From JAWKTT01 sp041398965 (GTDB lineage: Bacteria > Planctomycetota > Planctomycetia > Planctomycetales > Planctomycetaceae), in the NCBI GenBank assembly GCA_041398965.1, contig JAWKTT010000018.1, positions 1 to 64,000 of the forward strand: a DNA stretch of 64,000 nucleotides. Direction: 5' to 3'. The position numbers were made by a program, and so were the translations under genes. Positions 26,485-34,901 of this stretch are shown piece by piece. Position 1 is the stretch's first letter. Every line of letters begins with the position of its first letter. The notes beneath the pieces are model-generated. The model was not told the DNA's origin. It worked only from the letters and a program-made list of their open reading frames with translations, and did not search any database.

Positions 26485-28443
26485 ATGCGACTTGGGAATT
26501 TCTGCCGATGTTTCAGCCTCACCGGACTGATCTTGGTCGCGTTGTTGATGAGTGGAATGGTGACTCCTGCCGAGGGGGCCGTCTGGGAAGACCTCTCGGT
26601 TGATTATCACACGACGTGGGCTGGCTGTGGGTATGGGGGATACTTTCCGATCCGTATTTCGCTATCCAACCGTGGTGCGGCGAGAAGTTTGACGTTTCGA
26701 TTTCGTGGCGACGGTTCTCCGACCGTCACGCGGACCATTGACATGGCGGCCCCCGGGACCGACGGAAGGGCGACAAAGGCCCAGTTCACACTGCTGGTTC
26801 CCTGTGTCTCATACTCTTACTGGGGAGAGGTGAACGTCCAGGTCAACGGTCGATATGTTGCGGAACTGTCCGAATCAGGGATCACGCTTCCAGACAAACG
26901 CACTTCTGAAGTTGGCCCTGCGGTGCTGGCGATCTCCAGTGCAGGCCCCGACTGGGGGCATTTAAAAGCCGCAGTGGAAGAGAAATTTTCTTCGTCAACC
27001 GGTTCTTACGTCAATATTGCGGAGGACTATGCCCATGTCGAACCGACAGCGCTTCCTTCCGAGTGGCAAGCGTACACCGGACTCGACATCGTCCTGGTTG
27101 ATTACGACACGCTTCGTTCGCTCCGTCCAGAAGTACGTAATGGAATCCGCAAGTGGGTCGAGGTTGGTGGGAATCTCATTGTCTATGAAGTCAAGACATC
27201 CGCCAGTCGTCGGCTCACCCCCGAATCAGCAGCCAAACTTGTCGATCCCCTGTTGTCGGCTGATGAGGTTTCCAACCTGGCACTCTGGTCGGAAACCGCC
27301 ACAATCGCGATGCCCGACCTCATGACCCGTCAGACGCAGTTGGGGCGTGTCTACGCCGTGAGCACCAGCCCATTCATCGCCCCACATTTTAGTGATCTGA
27401 CGACGTGTTGGGTCGAGTTATTGAACAAGATCGGGAACGGGCGATGGGTGTGGACCAGTCGAAATGGCATCACGGCGCGTGGCGGGAACCAATCGTTTGC
27501 AGACTGGTCGATTCCCAGCGTTCAAGGGGTGCCGGTGATTGCCTTTCTGGTGCTCATCACCCTGTTCAGCATTGTCATCGGCCCGGTGAACTACTTCTAT
27601 TTGCTCAATAAGAAACGCCTCTACCTGTTAGTGTTGACGATCCCGATCATCGCGTTGATAACCAGTCTGTCACTCTTCAGTTATTCTGCTGTCGCTCATG
27701 GGTTTCATACCCGTTCTCGCGTGCGAAGCATGACGTTTCTTGACCAACGGACCAATCAAGCGATTGTTACCAGTCGAATCTCGTTGTACTCGGGGCTCGC
27801 GCCAGGGGGAGGTCTGACGTTCTCGAAGGACTCGGCGATCTATCCAATCTGGCCCGACGACGACTCGTTCGATGACGGAGAAGTGAACTGGACCGAATCG
27901 CAACACTTTGCATCTGGGTGGCTACGCTCACGCAGTCGCGTTCAGTTTCTCGTCACGACGCATCTCGATCAACGGGGGCGTCTGGAGATTACCTCAGAAG
28001 GGAATCAGCTTGTTGTGGCGAATGGACTGGAGGTTGATCTCGAATCGCTGGTCGTAACCGACAAGTCTGGCAATCCGTACTTCATTGAATCACTTGCGGC
28101 CGGAGATACGGCAAGACTGCACGAGATGACCAGTTCGCAACGCTCACAACTGAGCCAACGATTTTCCGAGAATCCTCTGGCGCCTCCTCCCGGTTACAAC
28201 CCGAGCTACAATAACTCGAGTTATCGTCGGGGTTACTACTACGACGACTATGGAATGTCGACGGTCAACTATAGCGACGGGGTCTATGAGCGCCCTCGGG
28301 GAGATTTATTGAGGTTGATTTCGGCTGAGAAGATTCCAGCCTCGACCTTTACGGCTTTCACCAGTCTCAACCCCAGTGTCGACATCGGACTGGAAGGGAC
28401 CCATGTCGAAGCGTCGACTTTTCTTATTCACGGAATCTACTAG
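26485..28443 (+). CDS. Large membrane protein with GATase-like extracytoplasmic domain
   Basis: 652 residues: a signal peptide (about 1-31), a beta-rich region (35-145), an alpha/beta segment with DIVLVDYDTLRSL and IRKWVEVGGNLIVYE (about 199-236) like the GATase-1-like domains of DUF4350/GldG-type proteins, two membrane helices (about 350-373 and 380-402), and a beta-rich C-terminal half with a Tyr-rich stretch (YRRGYYYDDYG). No catalytic residues are clear. Between MoxR and an ABC-2 ATPase on one strand with short gaps (44 and 78 bp), it is probably a component of an envelope machine with them. Function is unknown. Confidence 0.75.
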   Translation: MRLGNFCRCFSLTGLILVALLMSGMVTPAEGAVWEDLSVDYHTTWAGCGYGGYFPIRISLSNRGAARSLTFRFRGDGSPTVTRTIDMAAPGTDGRATKAQFTLLVPCVSYSYWGEVNVQVNGRYVAELSESGITLPDKRTSEVGPAVLAISSAGPDWGHLKAAVEEKFSSSTGSYVNIAEDYAHVEPTALPSEWQAYTGLDIVLVDYDTLRSLRPEVRNGIRKWVEVGGNLIVYEVKTSASRRLTPESAAKLVDPLLSADEVSNLALWSETATIAMPDLMTRQTQLGRVYAVSTSPFIAPHFSDLTTCWVELLNKIGNGRWVWTSRNGITARGGNQSFADWSIPSVQGVPVIAFLVLITLFSIVIGPVNYFYLLNKKRLYLLVLTIPIIALITSLSLFSYSAVAHGFHTRSRVRSMTFLDQRTNQAIVTSRISLYSGLAPGGGLTFSKDSAIYPIWPDDDSFDDGEVNWTESQHFASGWLRSRSRVQFLVTTHLDQRGRLEITSEGNQLVVANGLEVDLESLVVTDKSGNPYFIESLAAGDTARLHEMTSSQRSQLSQRFSENPLAPPPGYNPSYNNSSYRRGYYYDDYGMSTVNYSDGVYERPRGDLLRLISAEKIPASTFTAFTSLNPSVDIGLEGTHVEASTFLIHGIY

Positions 28444-28521
28444 CGGTCAACCGTTTATGGTTTGGCGTCATACTACTTCACGACTCTCCCATATTTCTCT
28501 CCATCGCACGAACGGTAAGCC

Positions 28522-29652
28522 ATGGTAGACCCTCAATCTGAGCATCCTCCCGGTTCTCAGCCGCTCGACCCCGGGCAACCGCTTGAAGTTGTCTTCGATG
28601 ATGTTGAATTGCTGGAAGTGCCAGTCGCGGCAAAGCGTACGGCTGCCCCCGCAGGCAGTGCGGCTCCGTTGAAGTCCCCTGCCAAAGACCTTGGCGAACC
28701 AACGATCGAAGTCCGCGGGCTCTGTCGCTACTTTGGCAAGCTGAAGGCGGCCCACAACGTTTCTTTCAAAGCATATCCCGGACAAGTGGTCGGCTTCATC
28801 GGCCCCAACGGTGCGGGAAAGACGACGACGATGCGAATTCTGTCAACCCTCGACACCCCCACACATGGCGACGCCTTCGTCTGTGGTTGGTCGACCGTCA
28901 ACTACCCGGACAAGGTTCGCAAATTCCTCGGTTTTATGCCGGACAGTTTCGGGAAATACTCGAACATGAATGTCGTCGAGTACCTTGACTTCTTCGCCCG
29001 GGCCTATGGTTTTCGGGGGGAACAACGTCGCGATGCCGTCGAGCGAGTCCTCGTGTTTACAGAGTTGCGCAAGCTGGCCGACAAGCCAATCAACTCACTC
29101 TCGAAAGGGATGTCTCAACGTCTGGGATTGGGTCGTACGTTGATCCACGATCCGCAGGTCCTCATCTTGGACGAACCTGCCGCTGGCCTGGATCCACGAG
29201 CCCGCGTCGAGTTAAGAGAACTGATTCTGCTGCTCGCGTCCGAAATGAAGAAGACGGTCCTCATCAGTTCGCACATCCTCACAGAACTCGGCGAAATCTG
29301 TGACTCGGCAGCGATCATCGAAGCGGGGCAGATTTTGGCGCACGGCACCGTCGAAGAACTCCAACAACGACGATCGACGAACGTCGAGGGAATCGACACC
29401 GGAGTCATCCTTGCGGCTCGCGTTCTGAGTGATGTCGAGCGGTTCGAACGCTGGCTGCTTGAGCAACCTTTCGTGAGCGACCTTGCCGCTGGTCCACAAC
29501 AGATCTCGTTCAGTTTCAGTGGCGACGCGTCAGCGCAATTCACCCTGCTGAAGGGGATCATCGAGAATGGGTTTGAACTGGTTGAGTTCAGTGGCAAGAC
29601 GCAAACACTGGAAGATGCCTTTATGGCAATCACAAAAGGAATCACACAGTGA
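28522..29652 (+). CDS. ABC-2 type transporter ATP-binding protein
   Basis: ATPase of the CcmA/NatA group. The first 60 residues are a Pro/Ala-rich leader. Walker A is GPNGAGKTTTM, the signature is SLSKGMSQRLG, Walker B is VLILDEPAAGLDP, and the switch His is in ISSHILTELGE. A C-terminal extension of about 90 residues (from DTGVILAARVLS) is usual for this group. No ABC-2 permease with six helices is encoded next to it, and the two-helix protein upstream is the only candidate partner in the window. Stop and next start overlap by 4 bp, so the following gene is translationally coupled. Confidence 0.92.
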   Translation: MVDPQSEHPPGSQPLDPGQPLEVVFDDVELLEVPVAAKRTAAPAGSAAPLKSPAKDLGEPTIEVRGLCRYFGKLKAAHNVSFKAYPGQVVGFIGPNGAGKTTTMRILSTLDTPTHGDAFVCGWSTVNYPDKVRKFLGFMPDSFGKYSNMNVVEYLDFFARAYGFRGEQRRDAVERVLVFTELRKLADKPINSLSKGMSQRLGLGRTLIHDPQVLILDEPAAGLDPRARVELRELILLLASEMKKTVLISSHILTELGEICDSAAIIEAGQILAHGTVEELQQRRSTNVEGIDTGVILAARVLSDVERFERWLLEQPFVSDLAAGPQQISFSFSGDASAQFTLLKGIIENGFELVEFSGKTQTLEDAFMAITKGITQ

Positions 29653-30605
29653 AACGCCCCCTCATCATCGACGCCGACCCCGGCATCGGCGATGCCTTGA
29701 CTGTCGCTTTGGCCCTCCTGGAACCGACGTTCGACGTCATCGGTTTGACCTCAGTGGCCGGTCGTGTCAGTGGAGAAATGGGGCTCCGTAACCTCCAGGG
29801 AGTCGCATCACTACTCGACCCGCCAAGATGGCCGCGTATTGGCGGCGGCGATGGACGGGCCACTTCCCAACCCACGGGTGAGGACTGGATCGACCCTGTC
29901 TTCCTGGATGGCGAAACCGGTCTCGGAGAATGCACGATTCCTCATGTCGACCTTCATCACCGTGTCGACTCTGTCAAACTGTTGGTCGAACTCGTTCGAG
30001 ATCGGCCGCACGACGTGACGATTCTCTCTCTCGGCCCCCTGACAAATCTTGCCGCTGCCGAGGAGCGACACCCCGGATTTCTCAGTCAGGTCAAGGAGAT
30101 CGTCATTCTGGGCGGTGCGTGGCAAGCGGGAGGCGACATCACCGCGGCGGCTGAATTCAACATCTATAGCAACCCCGCTGCTGCCCGCAGCGTACTTTTG
30201 GCCGCTGCCACCAAGACCATCATTCCACGCGACATCTCGTCTCGACCGATCCTCTCGTTTGACCTTTATCAGCGTCAGAAGATTGAACGCACAACAAGGC
30301 TCGGACGACTGATCGAAGAGACCGTACCATTTGCCTTGAGAACACACCGTCAGTACCTCGGGACGGAGGGGGTGCCGTTGGCAGGGATTGTCGCAATCGC
30401 GTCATTGATCGAGCCTAAGCTATTCGAGCGAACAACTTTGCCTGTCGATGTCGTGACCCAAACGGGCCCCGCGTATGGGATGACGCTCTTTGATCGCCGC
30501 CCTCGCACCTCCGCTCGCCCCAACATCGACCTGCTCACGCATGCCGATTGGCAGGGAGTCATCGACTTCTTCATCCGCCGCCTCCGCCCCGCCATCCTGA
30601 ATTAG
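29649..30605 (+). CDS. Nucleoside-hydrolase-like protein lacking several active-site residues
   Basis: Overall an inosine-uridine nucleoside hydrolase: an N-terminal DADPGIGDA motif, LGPLTNLA (about 128-135), EIVILGGAW and AEFNIYSNPAAA. The family hydrolyses the N-glycosidic bond of ribonucleosides using a Ca-bound Asp cluster. Here the usual DxDPGxDD reads D8-A-D10-P-G-I-G14-D15, so the Asp14 equivalent is Gly. The catalytic HisAsp pair near residue 241 reads Ala245-Gly246 (PLAGIVAIASL), and the EFN...D motif ends in Asn. Hydrolase activity is therefore doubtful. The GTG start overlaps the ABC gene stop. The TAG stop at 30603 lies inside the start of a repeat element. Confidence 0.88.
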   Translation: MKRPLIIDADPGIGDALTVALALLEPTFDVIGLTSVAGRVSGEMGLRNLQGVASLLDPPRWPRIGGGDGRATSQPTGEDWIDPVFLDGETGLGECTIPHVDLHHRVDSVKLLVELVRDRPHDVTILSLGPLTNLAAAEERHPGFLSQVKEIVILGGAWQAGGDITAAAEFNIYSNPAAARSVLLAAATKTIIPRDISSRPILSFDLYQRQKIERTTRLGRLIEETVPFALRTHRQYLGTEGVPLAGIVAIASLIEPKLFERTTLPVDVVTQTGPAYGMTLFDRRPRTSARPNIDLLTHADWQGVIDFFIRRLRPAILN

Positions 30606-30737
30606 CAGCCCGTTGAAGAACGACCTTGGGACAGCATTTCCAATCTTTGACGAGCAACTCATACGCTTTTTTGCCTGGGCATCAAACGGCACCAAATCAG
30701 GCTGGAAGGCCCGACCCGTGCATTTCAATGGGATGTT
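30602..30737 (-). repeat. Dispersed 136-bp element, copy A
   Basis: In the minus orientation this stretch matches 43266-43402 along its whole length. Shared blocks include TGCCGTTTGATG, CCAGGCAA, AAAGCGTA, GAGTTGCTCGT, AGATTGGAAA and TTCAACGGGCTGCTAA. Both ends carry related inverted repeats (AGCAGCCCGTTGAA at the left edge; the other end is a diverged CATCCCATTGAAAT). The left edge provides the TAG stop of the gene ending at 30605. No protein is likely; it looks like a MITE- or REP-like intergenic element. Confidence 0.85.
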
Positions 30738-30875
30738 AGGTCTCACGAATTGAATGCGGAGATTACGCTATTCTGTGCGGTCGTCTTGGGTACCGCCCCG
30801 CTACTCGTCCAGCGATGCCTCCCAATTCCTCTTGTCGTCAACCGACAGCGGACATGAAGCAGCAATCGCGACCGT

Positions 30876-32228
30876 TTAAAACCCTAAGCCGAATCCATCG
30901 AGTGAGCCTGTGCCGACGGTGCCATCGGTGATCTCGAACATGGACGGAAACTGTCTCGCCCATTTCTTGTTCGCGGCGGGGCAGTATTGGCGGCCGTTCC
31001 CTTCGACTGCAACGATTGTCGGAATTCGCGATGCGAGCGAAGCGGAGTGCAGGAACGAGTATCCAGGGCAGGTGAGGTCCTGCACGCAGAGGAACATGCC
31101 GAATTTCTGAGCCGCTGCCGCTGCGAAGAGTGCTTCGGTTTGTCCCTTGCACGCCTTGAGAGCGACCCCGCTGTACCCCTGCTCTCTCGCCAGCAGCAGC
31201 GATTCGTAATCGATGAGACTCTCGTCAATGACCACCGGCTTCAACTTAGCGGCGGCGTGCATTCGGTTTTCGGGGTGATCCTTCAGGTTCCGATGCGTGG
31301 GCTGCTCGATGTATTGAATTCGGTCATAGGCTCCCGGTGCCTGCTCTTGCACTTTTCGAAGGAAATCGAGCACATAGTCGACGTTCGCACACTTCTCGTT
31401 GAAGTCGGTCGAGTAGAACCACTCGGAACATCCGCGCTGTTTCTGGGTCTCGCTGACGATACGCTCAATCGCTACGACCCGGGCGACGTCCCAGTCGATG
31501 TCGTCCCCGTTGAGTTTGATCTTCAGGTGTGTCAGACCATCAGCCAGAATCCACTCCGACAACGTTTCGGGCAAGCCATCATTGAGACGTTCTGCGATGT
31601 CACCCTCCGTCAATGGATCAAGGGCCCCGATCAGGTGATACAACGGAATTCGTTCTTTTGGCGAACGCAGCGTGTACTGATCGAGGTACTCGCCTGCAAA
31701 CTGTTCGTCCAGATATTCGGACAGGTCATAGGTCATGTACTCCTGAGAGTAGCCGTTGTAGCAATTGATGTCGTTCACTCTCCCGAAGGCGTCGTGGAGC
31801 GCGGCATCGAGCGGACTGGCGGCAACGAGTTGTGCAAGTTCGGGGAGCGGCTCTGGCAATCCATGTTTCACAGCGACCACTTTGCCGAGGTGGTAGTACT
31901 CGGCCGATGCCTGAAACACGATGTCGATCGGGTGTCCAAACTCGTCGAGACTATCGGTCAGTCGCACGACCCGTTCGGCGAAGTCGAGCATGGCGGTTTG
32001 TGCCTGCTCGGGGCTAACTTGATCAGATGGCCAGGCCCAGATGTTCCCGACAGGCATACTCCCCACGCCGATGGCGTGGCGTCCCTCGCCGTTTTCCACG
32101 GTCACCTTGACGTTCATGATCGTATGTTCGGACATCACCCGCCCGCCGAACTTCAGCGGGGTCCGAAAGGGACAGGACTCAGTTGTCAGTACGGCATCGG
32201 TGATACGAATGTCGGTCGGGGTGGACAT
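30876..32228 (-). CDS. Enolase-superfamily enzyme (mandelate racemase/muconate lactonising type)
   Basis: Acid-sugar dehydratase or racemase-like enzyme. The capping domain occupies about residues 1-150 and a barrel domain follows. The KxK catalytic motif is in HLKIKLNGDD (about 236-245). Metal ligands follow as Asp in STDFNE, Glu in YIEQPTHRN and the Asp-Glu of VVIDESLIDY, and a second base is possible at KACKGQ. Length, 450 residues, is 50-80 longer than most MR/MLE enzymes, with insertions around 150-200. ATG 32228 is preferred to the TTG at 32237. The substrate cannot be told from sequence. Convergent with the nucleoside-hydrolase-like gene; the copy A repeat lies between them. Confidence 0.88.
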   Translation of the reverse strand: MSTPTDIRITDAVLTTESCPFRTPLKFGGRVMSEHTIMNVKVTVENGEGRHAIGVGSMPVGNIWAWPSDQVSPEQAQTAMLDFAERVVRLTDSLDEFGHPIDIVFQASAEYYHLGKVVAVKHGLPEPLPELAQLVAASPLDAALHDAFGRVNDINCYNGYSQEYMTYDLSEYLDEQFAGEYLDQYTLRSPKERIPLYHLIGALDPLTEGDIAERLNDGLPETLSEWILADGLTHLKIKLNGDDIDWDVARVVAIERIVSETQKQRGCSEWFYSTDFNEKCANVDYVLDFLRKVQEQAPGAYDRIQYIEQPTHRNLKDHPENRMHAAAKLKPVVIDESLIDYESLLLAREQGYSGVALKACKGQTEALFAAAAAQKFGMFLCVQDLTCPGYSFLHSASLASRIPTIVAVEGNGRQYCPAANKKWARQFPSMFEITDGTVGTGSLDGFGLGF

Positions 32229-32941
32229 GCCAATCAATGGAGAGAAGTTTTGTGACAGACGAGCCGCCGCAACATCAACGACTCAGTGGGTGGTGGATCA
32301 GGTTTGGCGTTGATCAGAAGTTGATTCCTCACATGGCACCTCGAGCACAGCCGCCCTCAAAACAGAATCAAGTTCCAGCGAACTCCGTCGTGAGGATCAA
32401 CTCACTCTCCCAAGCCGTCGCGGATTCTAGTTCGTTCGTCAGAAGTCGATCAAGCGGAGTCGCATGAGAACGGGACAAAAACCGTCAAGCCATCTCGGCC
32501 TGCCGCCACTGGGAGGTCCCTCATCTATGACCACTTTGTCGACCCAAGTGGTTGTTGAACGCTGTCGTCTTCGGCGATTGCGTACCACTGGTGAGGTGCC
32601 CTGTGGGAAATCGTTCTGATTGAAAGGGACGTGAACGGTTGAGGGGGGGCTCAGTCGTTGTGGAAGATGTCGCTGATGTCCGCGGAAGATTCGCGAGAAT
32701 TGAGGTCCGGAGCTTTGGTCGTGTAAGGTGGACTATCATCGCAGTGCCGGCGACCGTGAGCTGGAATTCCCAAAGAGAAGTCGCCCAGCAGGTCAGTCAC
32801 GACTTCATTCCGTTCGGCTCATTCGTGGATGGGTGACGCGAGTTGCATCATTTCCCAAGTCGCTGTACCGCACGGAGTGACATCGTGGACTTCGAGCATG
32901 GTTTCTGGAATTTGGTCGGTGCGGTTCGGTTCGCCGAGGCA
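32229..32941. other. Intergenic region without recognisable gene
   Basis: 713 bp between two minus-strand genes. No reading frame looks like a real protein and no repeat, tRNA or strong hairpin was recognised. It presumably holds the promoter of the enolase-superfamily gene. Confidence 0.45.
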
Positions 32942-34213
32942 TCAAGCTGCCCGATTGATCTTGATTTCCGCACCTTCAATGACTTCGTGCTCGTTGCCAA
33001 TCTCGAACAGGTCATCAAAGAGTTCCTTCCACTGCAATATCGCTCGGTCGCGACCGTAGTGGGCTTCGGCACGGTCAGCAAGTTCCTGACGAGCGGTTGG
33101 GGTCCATTGATCGCGCGTTTCGTATGCTTGGCGAATGGCCTGTGCGATCGCCACAGGATCAAGGCTGTGTGGGACTGTCCCAAATCCATGGTTGATGACT
33201 TCGTGGGCCAGGTTGCTTTCAGGCTCAACGAGTGCGAGAACGGGACATCCGGCAGCAAGATAGGTCATTGTCTTACTGGGATAGGCGACACGGTAGAGGC
33301 CAGGTGACAGAGAAATAATCCCCAGATGTGACGACTGCATACAGGCAAAGGCGGTCTCGACAGGGAGGAAGTCTTCGAAGAAGACGGTCTTGTCGAGAAG
33401 ATCTCCCGCAAGGTCTCGGAGCGATTGGCGAGCCGAACCGGCCCCCATGAAGATGAACTGAATCTCGGTTTGCCCGGCCAGTTGATGCGCGGCCGCGACG
33501 AGTTGTTCGAGTCGTTGATACTGGCCGATATTGCCCGCGAACAGGACACGAAACGGGCTCTCATTTTCCGGCGCTGCCTCTTGGAAGATGGCCGGGAGGG
33601 TTGCCTGAGCGTGGTAGCGGTCGAGGGGGAAGTTGTTGATCACCCGGACATCAGGGCCAGTGCCACGTTCGGAGAGCGTTTGACGCATGTCGTCAGAGAG
33701 CGTTACGACGCACTTGGCCACGGTGCAATTGTTGTGGTCAATCGCCCTAAGTCTTCGGATAAGCCACGGCGAACGAAGTTGCCCCGCGAGTTGGGCACTT
33801 TCGGGATGAATGTCCTGGCAATGAATGATGAATGGGATACCAAATAGCCAGTGCATGACGCGGAGCGTCCATCCCATTAGCACAGGGGGGTGAGTATTTG
33901 CGATAATCAGGTCGATGTCACGGTGTCGAAAGACGTGCCATACGGCTCGCATAAGAAAAATGGAAAAGTTGATCGCCCTGAGCAGCGTCCATCGCTTTCT
34001 CTCTGGCAGGAGTGAGCAACGATAAATCTCGACTCCGTTCAATTCTTCGAGTGCGGGCTGCCGCTGATGGGTGACATCGTTGTAACTGGGCTGGGCAGTG
34101 AAGACCGATACTGAGTGCCCGACGGCGGCAAACTCTTCCAGCATCGATCGCAACAGTCTGGCGTAAGGCGTTACGTCCGGCCAGTAGTGGCGATAAACTG
34201 CCAGAATTCGCAT
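32942..34213 (-). CDS. Family 4 glycosyltransferase (WcaI-like)
   Basis: GT-B fold retaining glycosyltransferase, likely acting on exopolysaccharide or envelope glycan. The N-terminal nucleotide-like fold starts MRILAVYRHYWPDVTPYARL with the WcaI-type SVFTAQPSYND. The C-terminal donor domain has LFAGNIGQYQRLEQLVAAA and ending motifs (SPGLYRVAYPSKTMTYLAAG, CPVLALVEPESNL) that contain the retaining Glu-rich donor site. 423 residues and no membrane helix apart from the hydrophobic central segments typical of GT4. It is not next to other glycan genes in this window. Confidence 0.92.
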   Translation of the reverse strand: MRILAVYRHYWPDVTPYARLLRSMLEEFAAVGHSVSVFTAQPSYNDVTHQRQPALEELNGVEIYRCSLLPERKRWTLLRAINFSIFLMRAVWHVFRHRDIDLIIANTHPPVLMGWTLRVMHWLFGIPFIIHCQDIHPESAQLAGQLRSPWLIRRLRAIDHNNCTVAKCVVTLSDDMRQTLSERGTGPDVRVINNFPLDRYHAQATLPAIFQEAAPENESPFRVLFAGNIGQYQRLEQLVAAAHQLAGQTEIQFIFMGAGSARQSLRDLAGDLLDKTVFFEDFLPVETAFACMQSSHLGIISLSPGLYRVAYPSKTMTYLAAGCPVLALVEPESNLAHEVINHGFGTVPHSLDPVAIAQAIRQAYETRDQWTPTARQELADRAEAHYGRDRAILQWKELFDDLFEIGNEHEVIEGAEIKINRAA

Positions 34214-34307
34214 GTCGACAACGCTCCCAGGACTACGTGATCACGTTTGTGAAGGCTGTTAAAAAATGGTCCTGTCGCCCGCTGAGTGCAGGCTGAGACA
34301 CCATTGA

Positions 34308-34853
34308 TTACCAAGTCCCCTCCATCATTCCGACGATGCGGCGCCCCAGATCGTCGACGGCTTGTTGGGTGGCGGTCGCAAGTGATTGACCTGCTTCCGG
34401 CGCGAAACTGGCGTCACCGACCAATTGATTGAGAGCGGCAGGGGCCCCGAGTTGTCGTTGGAAAATCGGCTCACCGGTTCGATTGTTGACCCAGTGGACA
34501 TCCACCGCCAGCGAAATCTCCAATTCGCGGGGATCATCAAAGCGGTTCTGATTTGTCGGACGCTTGTCGATGCGACGAATGTGGCCTGTCAGAACGGTGT
34601 CGGCTGAGTTTCCCCCAACGATCTGAAACGGAGTGCGGGCCTCAATCTGTTTATGGACCGCTTCCGTCAACTGAGTTTCAAACCCTCGTCGAAATGTCTC
34701 GGTCGTGAAGGTCGGAACGTAGATCGTCCGAAACTCTTTCGGATACTGTCCGCCGATCATGTAGCCACACCCGGCGAGGGACGGGAACATTAGCAGGCCC
34801 CATTGCAAGGCCTGTCGGCGAGAGATCAGACGGTCATCGAAGGACGAAGGCAT
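34308..34853 (-). CDS. lptE: LptE-like lipopolysaccharide-assembly lipoprotein
   Basis: Outer-membrane lipoprotein that plugs LptD in lipopolysaccharide export. The start at 34853 gives a signal with ISRRQALQWG, where the twin Arg resembles a Tat-type n-region, and a lipobox SLAGC near residue 30. The mature part has the LptE pattern YMIGGQYPKEFRTIYVPTF then ETQLTEAVHKQI and LTGHIRRIDKR, with a long C-terminal helix. 181 residues is in the family range. It follows bamD and recO on the same strand, 48 bp after the bamD-like gene. Planctomycetes with LPS genes fit this role; I cannot see the LptD partner here. Confidence 0.85.
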   Translation of the reverse strand: MPSSFDDRLISRRQALQWGLLMFPSLAGCGYMIGGQYPKEFRTIYVPTFTTETFRRGFETQLTEAVHKQIEARTPFQIVGGNSADTVLTGHIRRIDKRPTNQNRFDDPRELEISLAVDVHWVNNRTGEPIFQRQLGAPAALNQLVGDASFAPEAGQSLATATQQAVDDLGRRIVGMMEGTW

Positions 34854-34901
34854 CAGTTCGCAGGACCTATTTGTACCTTGTAAGTGACGTTGCAGCACAG
34901 G

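Noticed and set aside
30987..32255. 422-codon open frame on the plus strand
   Set aside because: It is the antisense of the enolase-superfamily gene, which has clear catalytic motifs; the plus-strand product has none.
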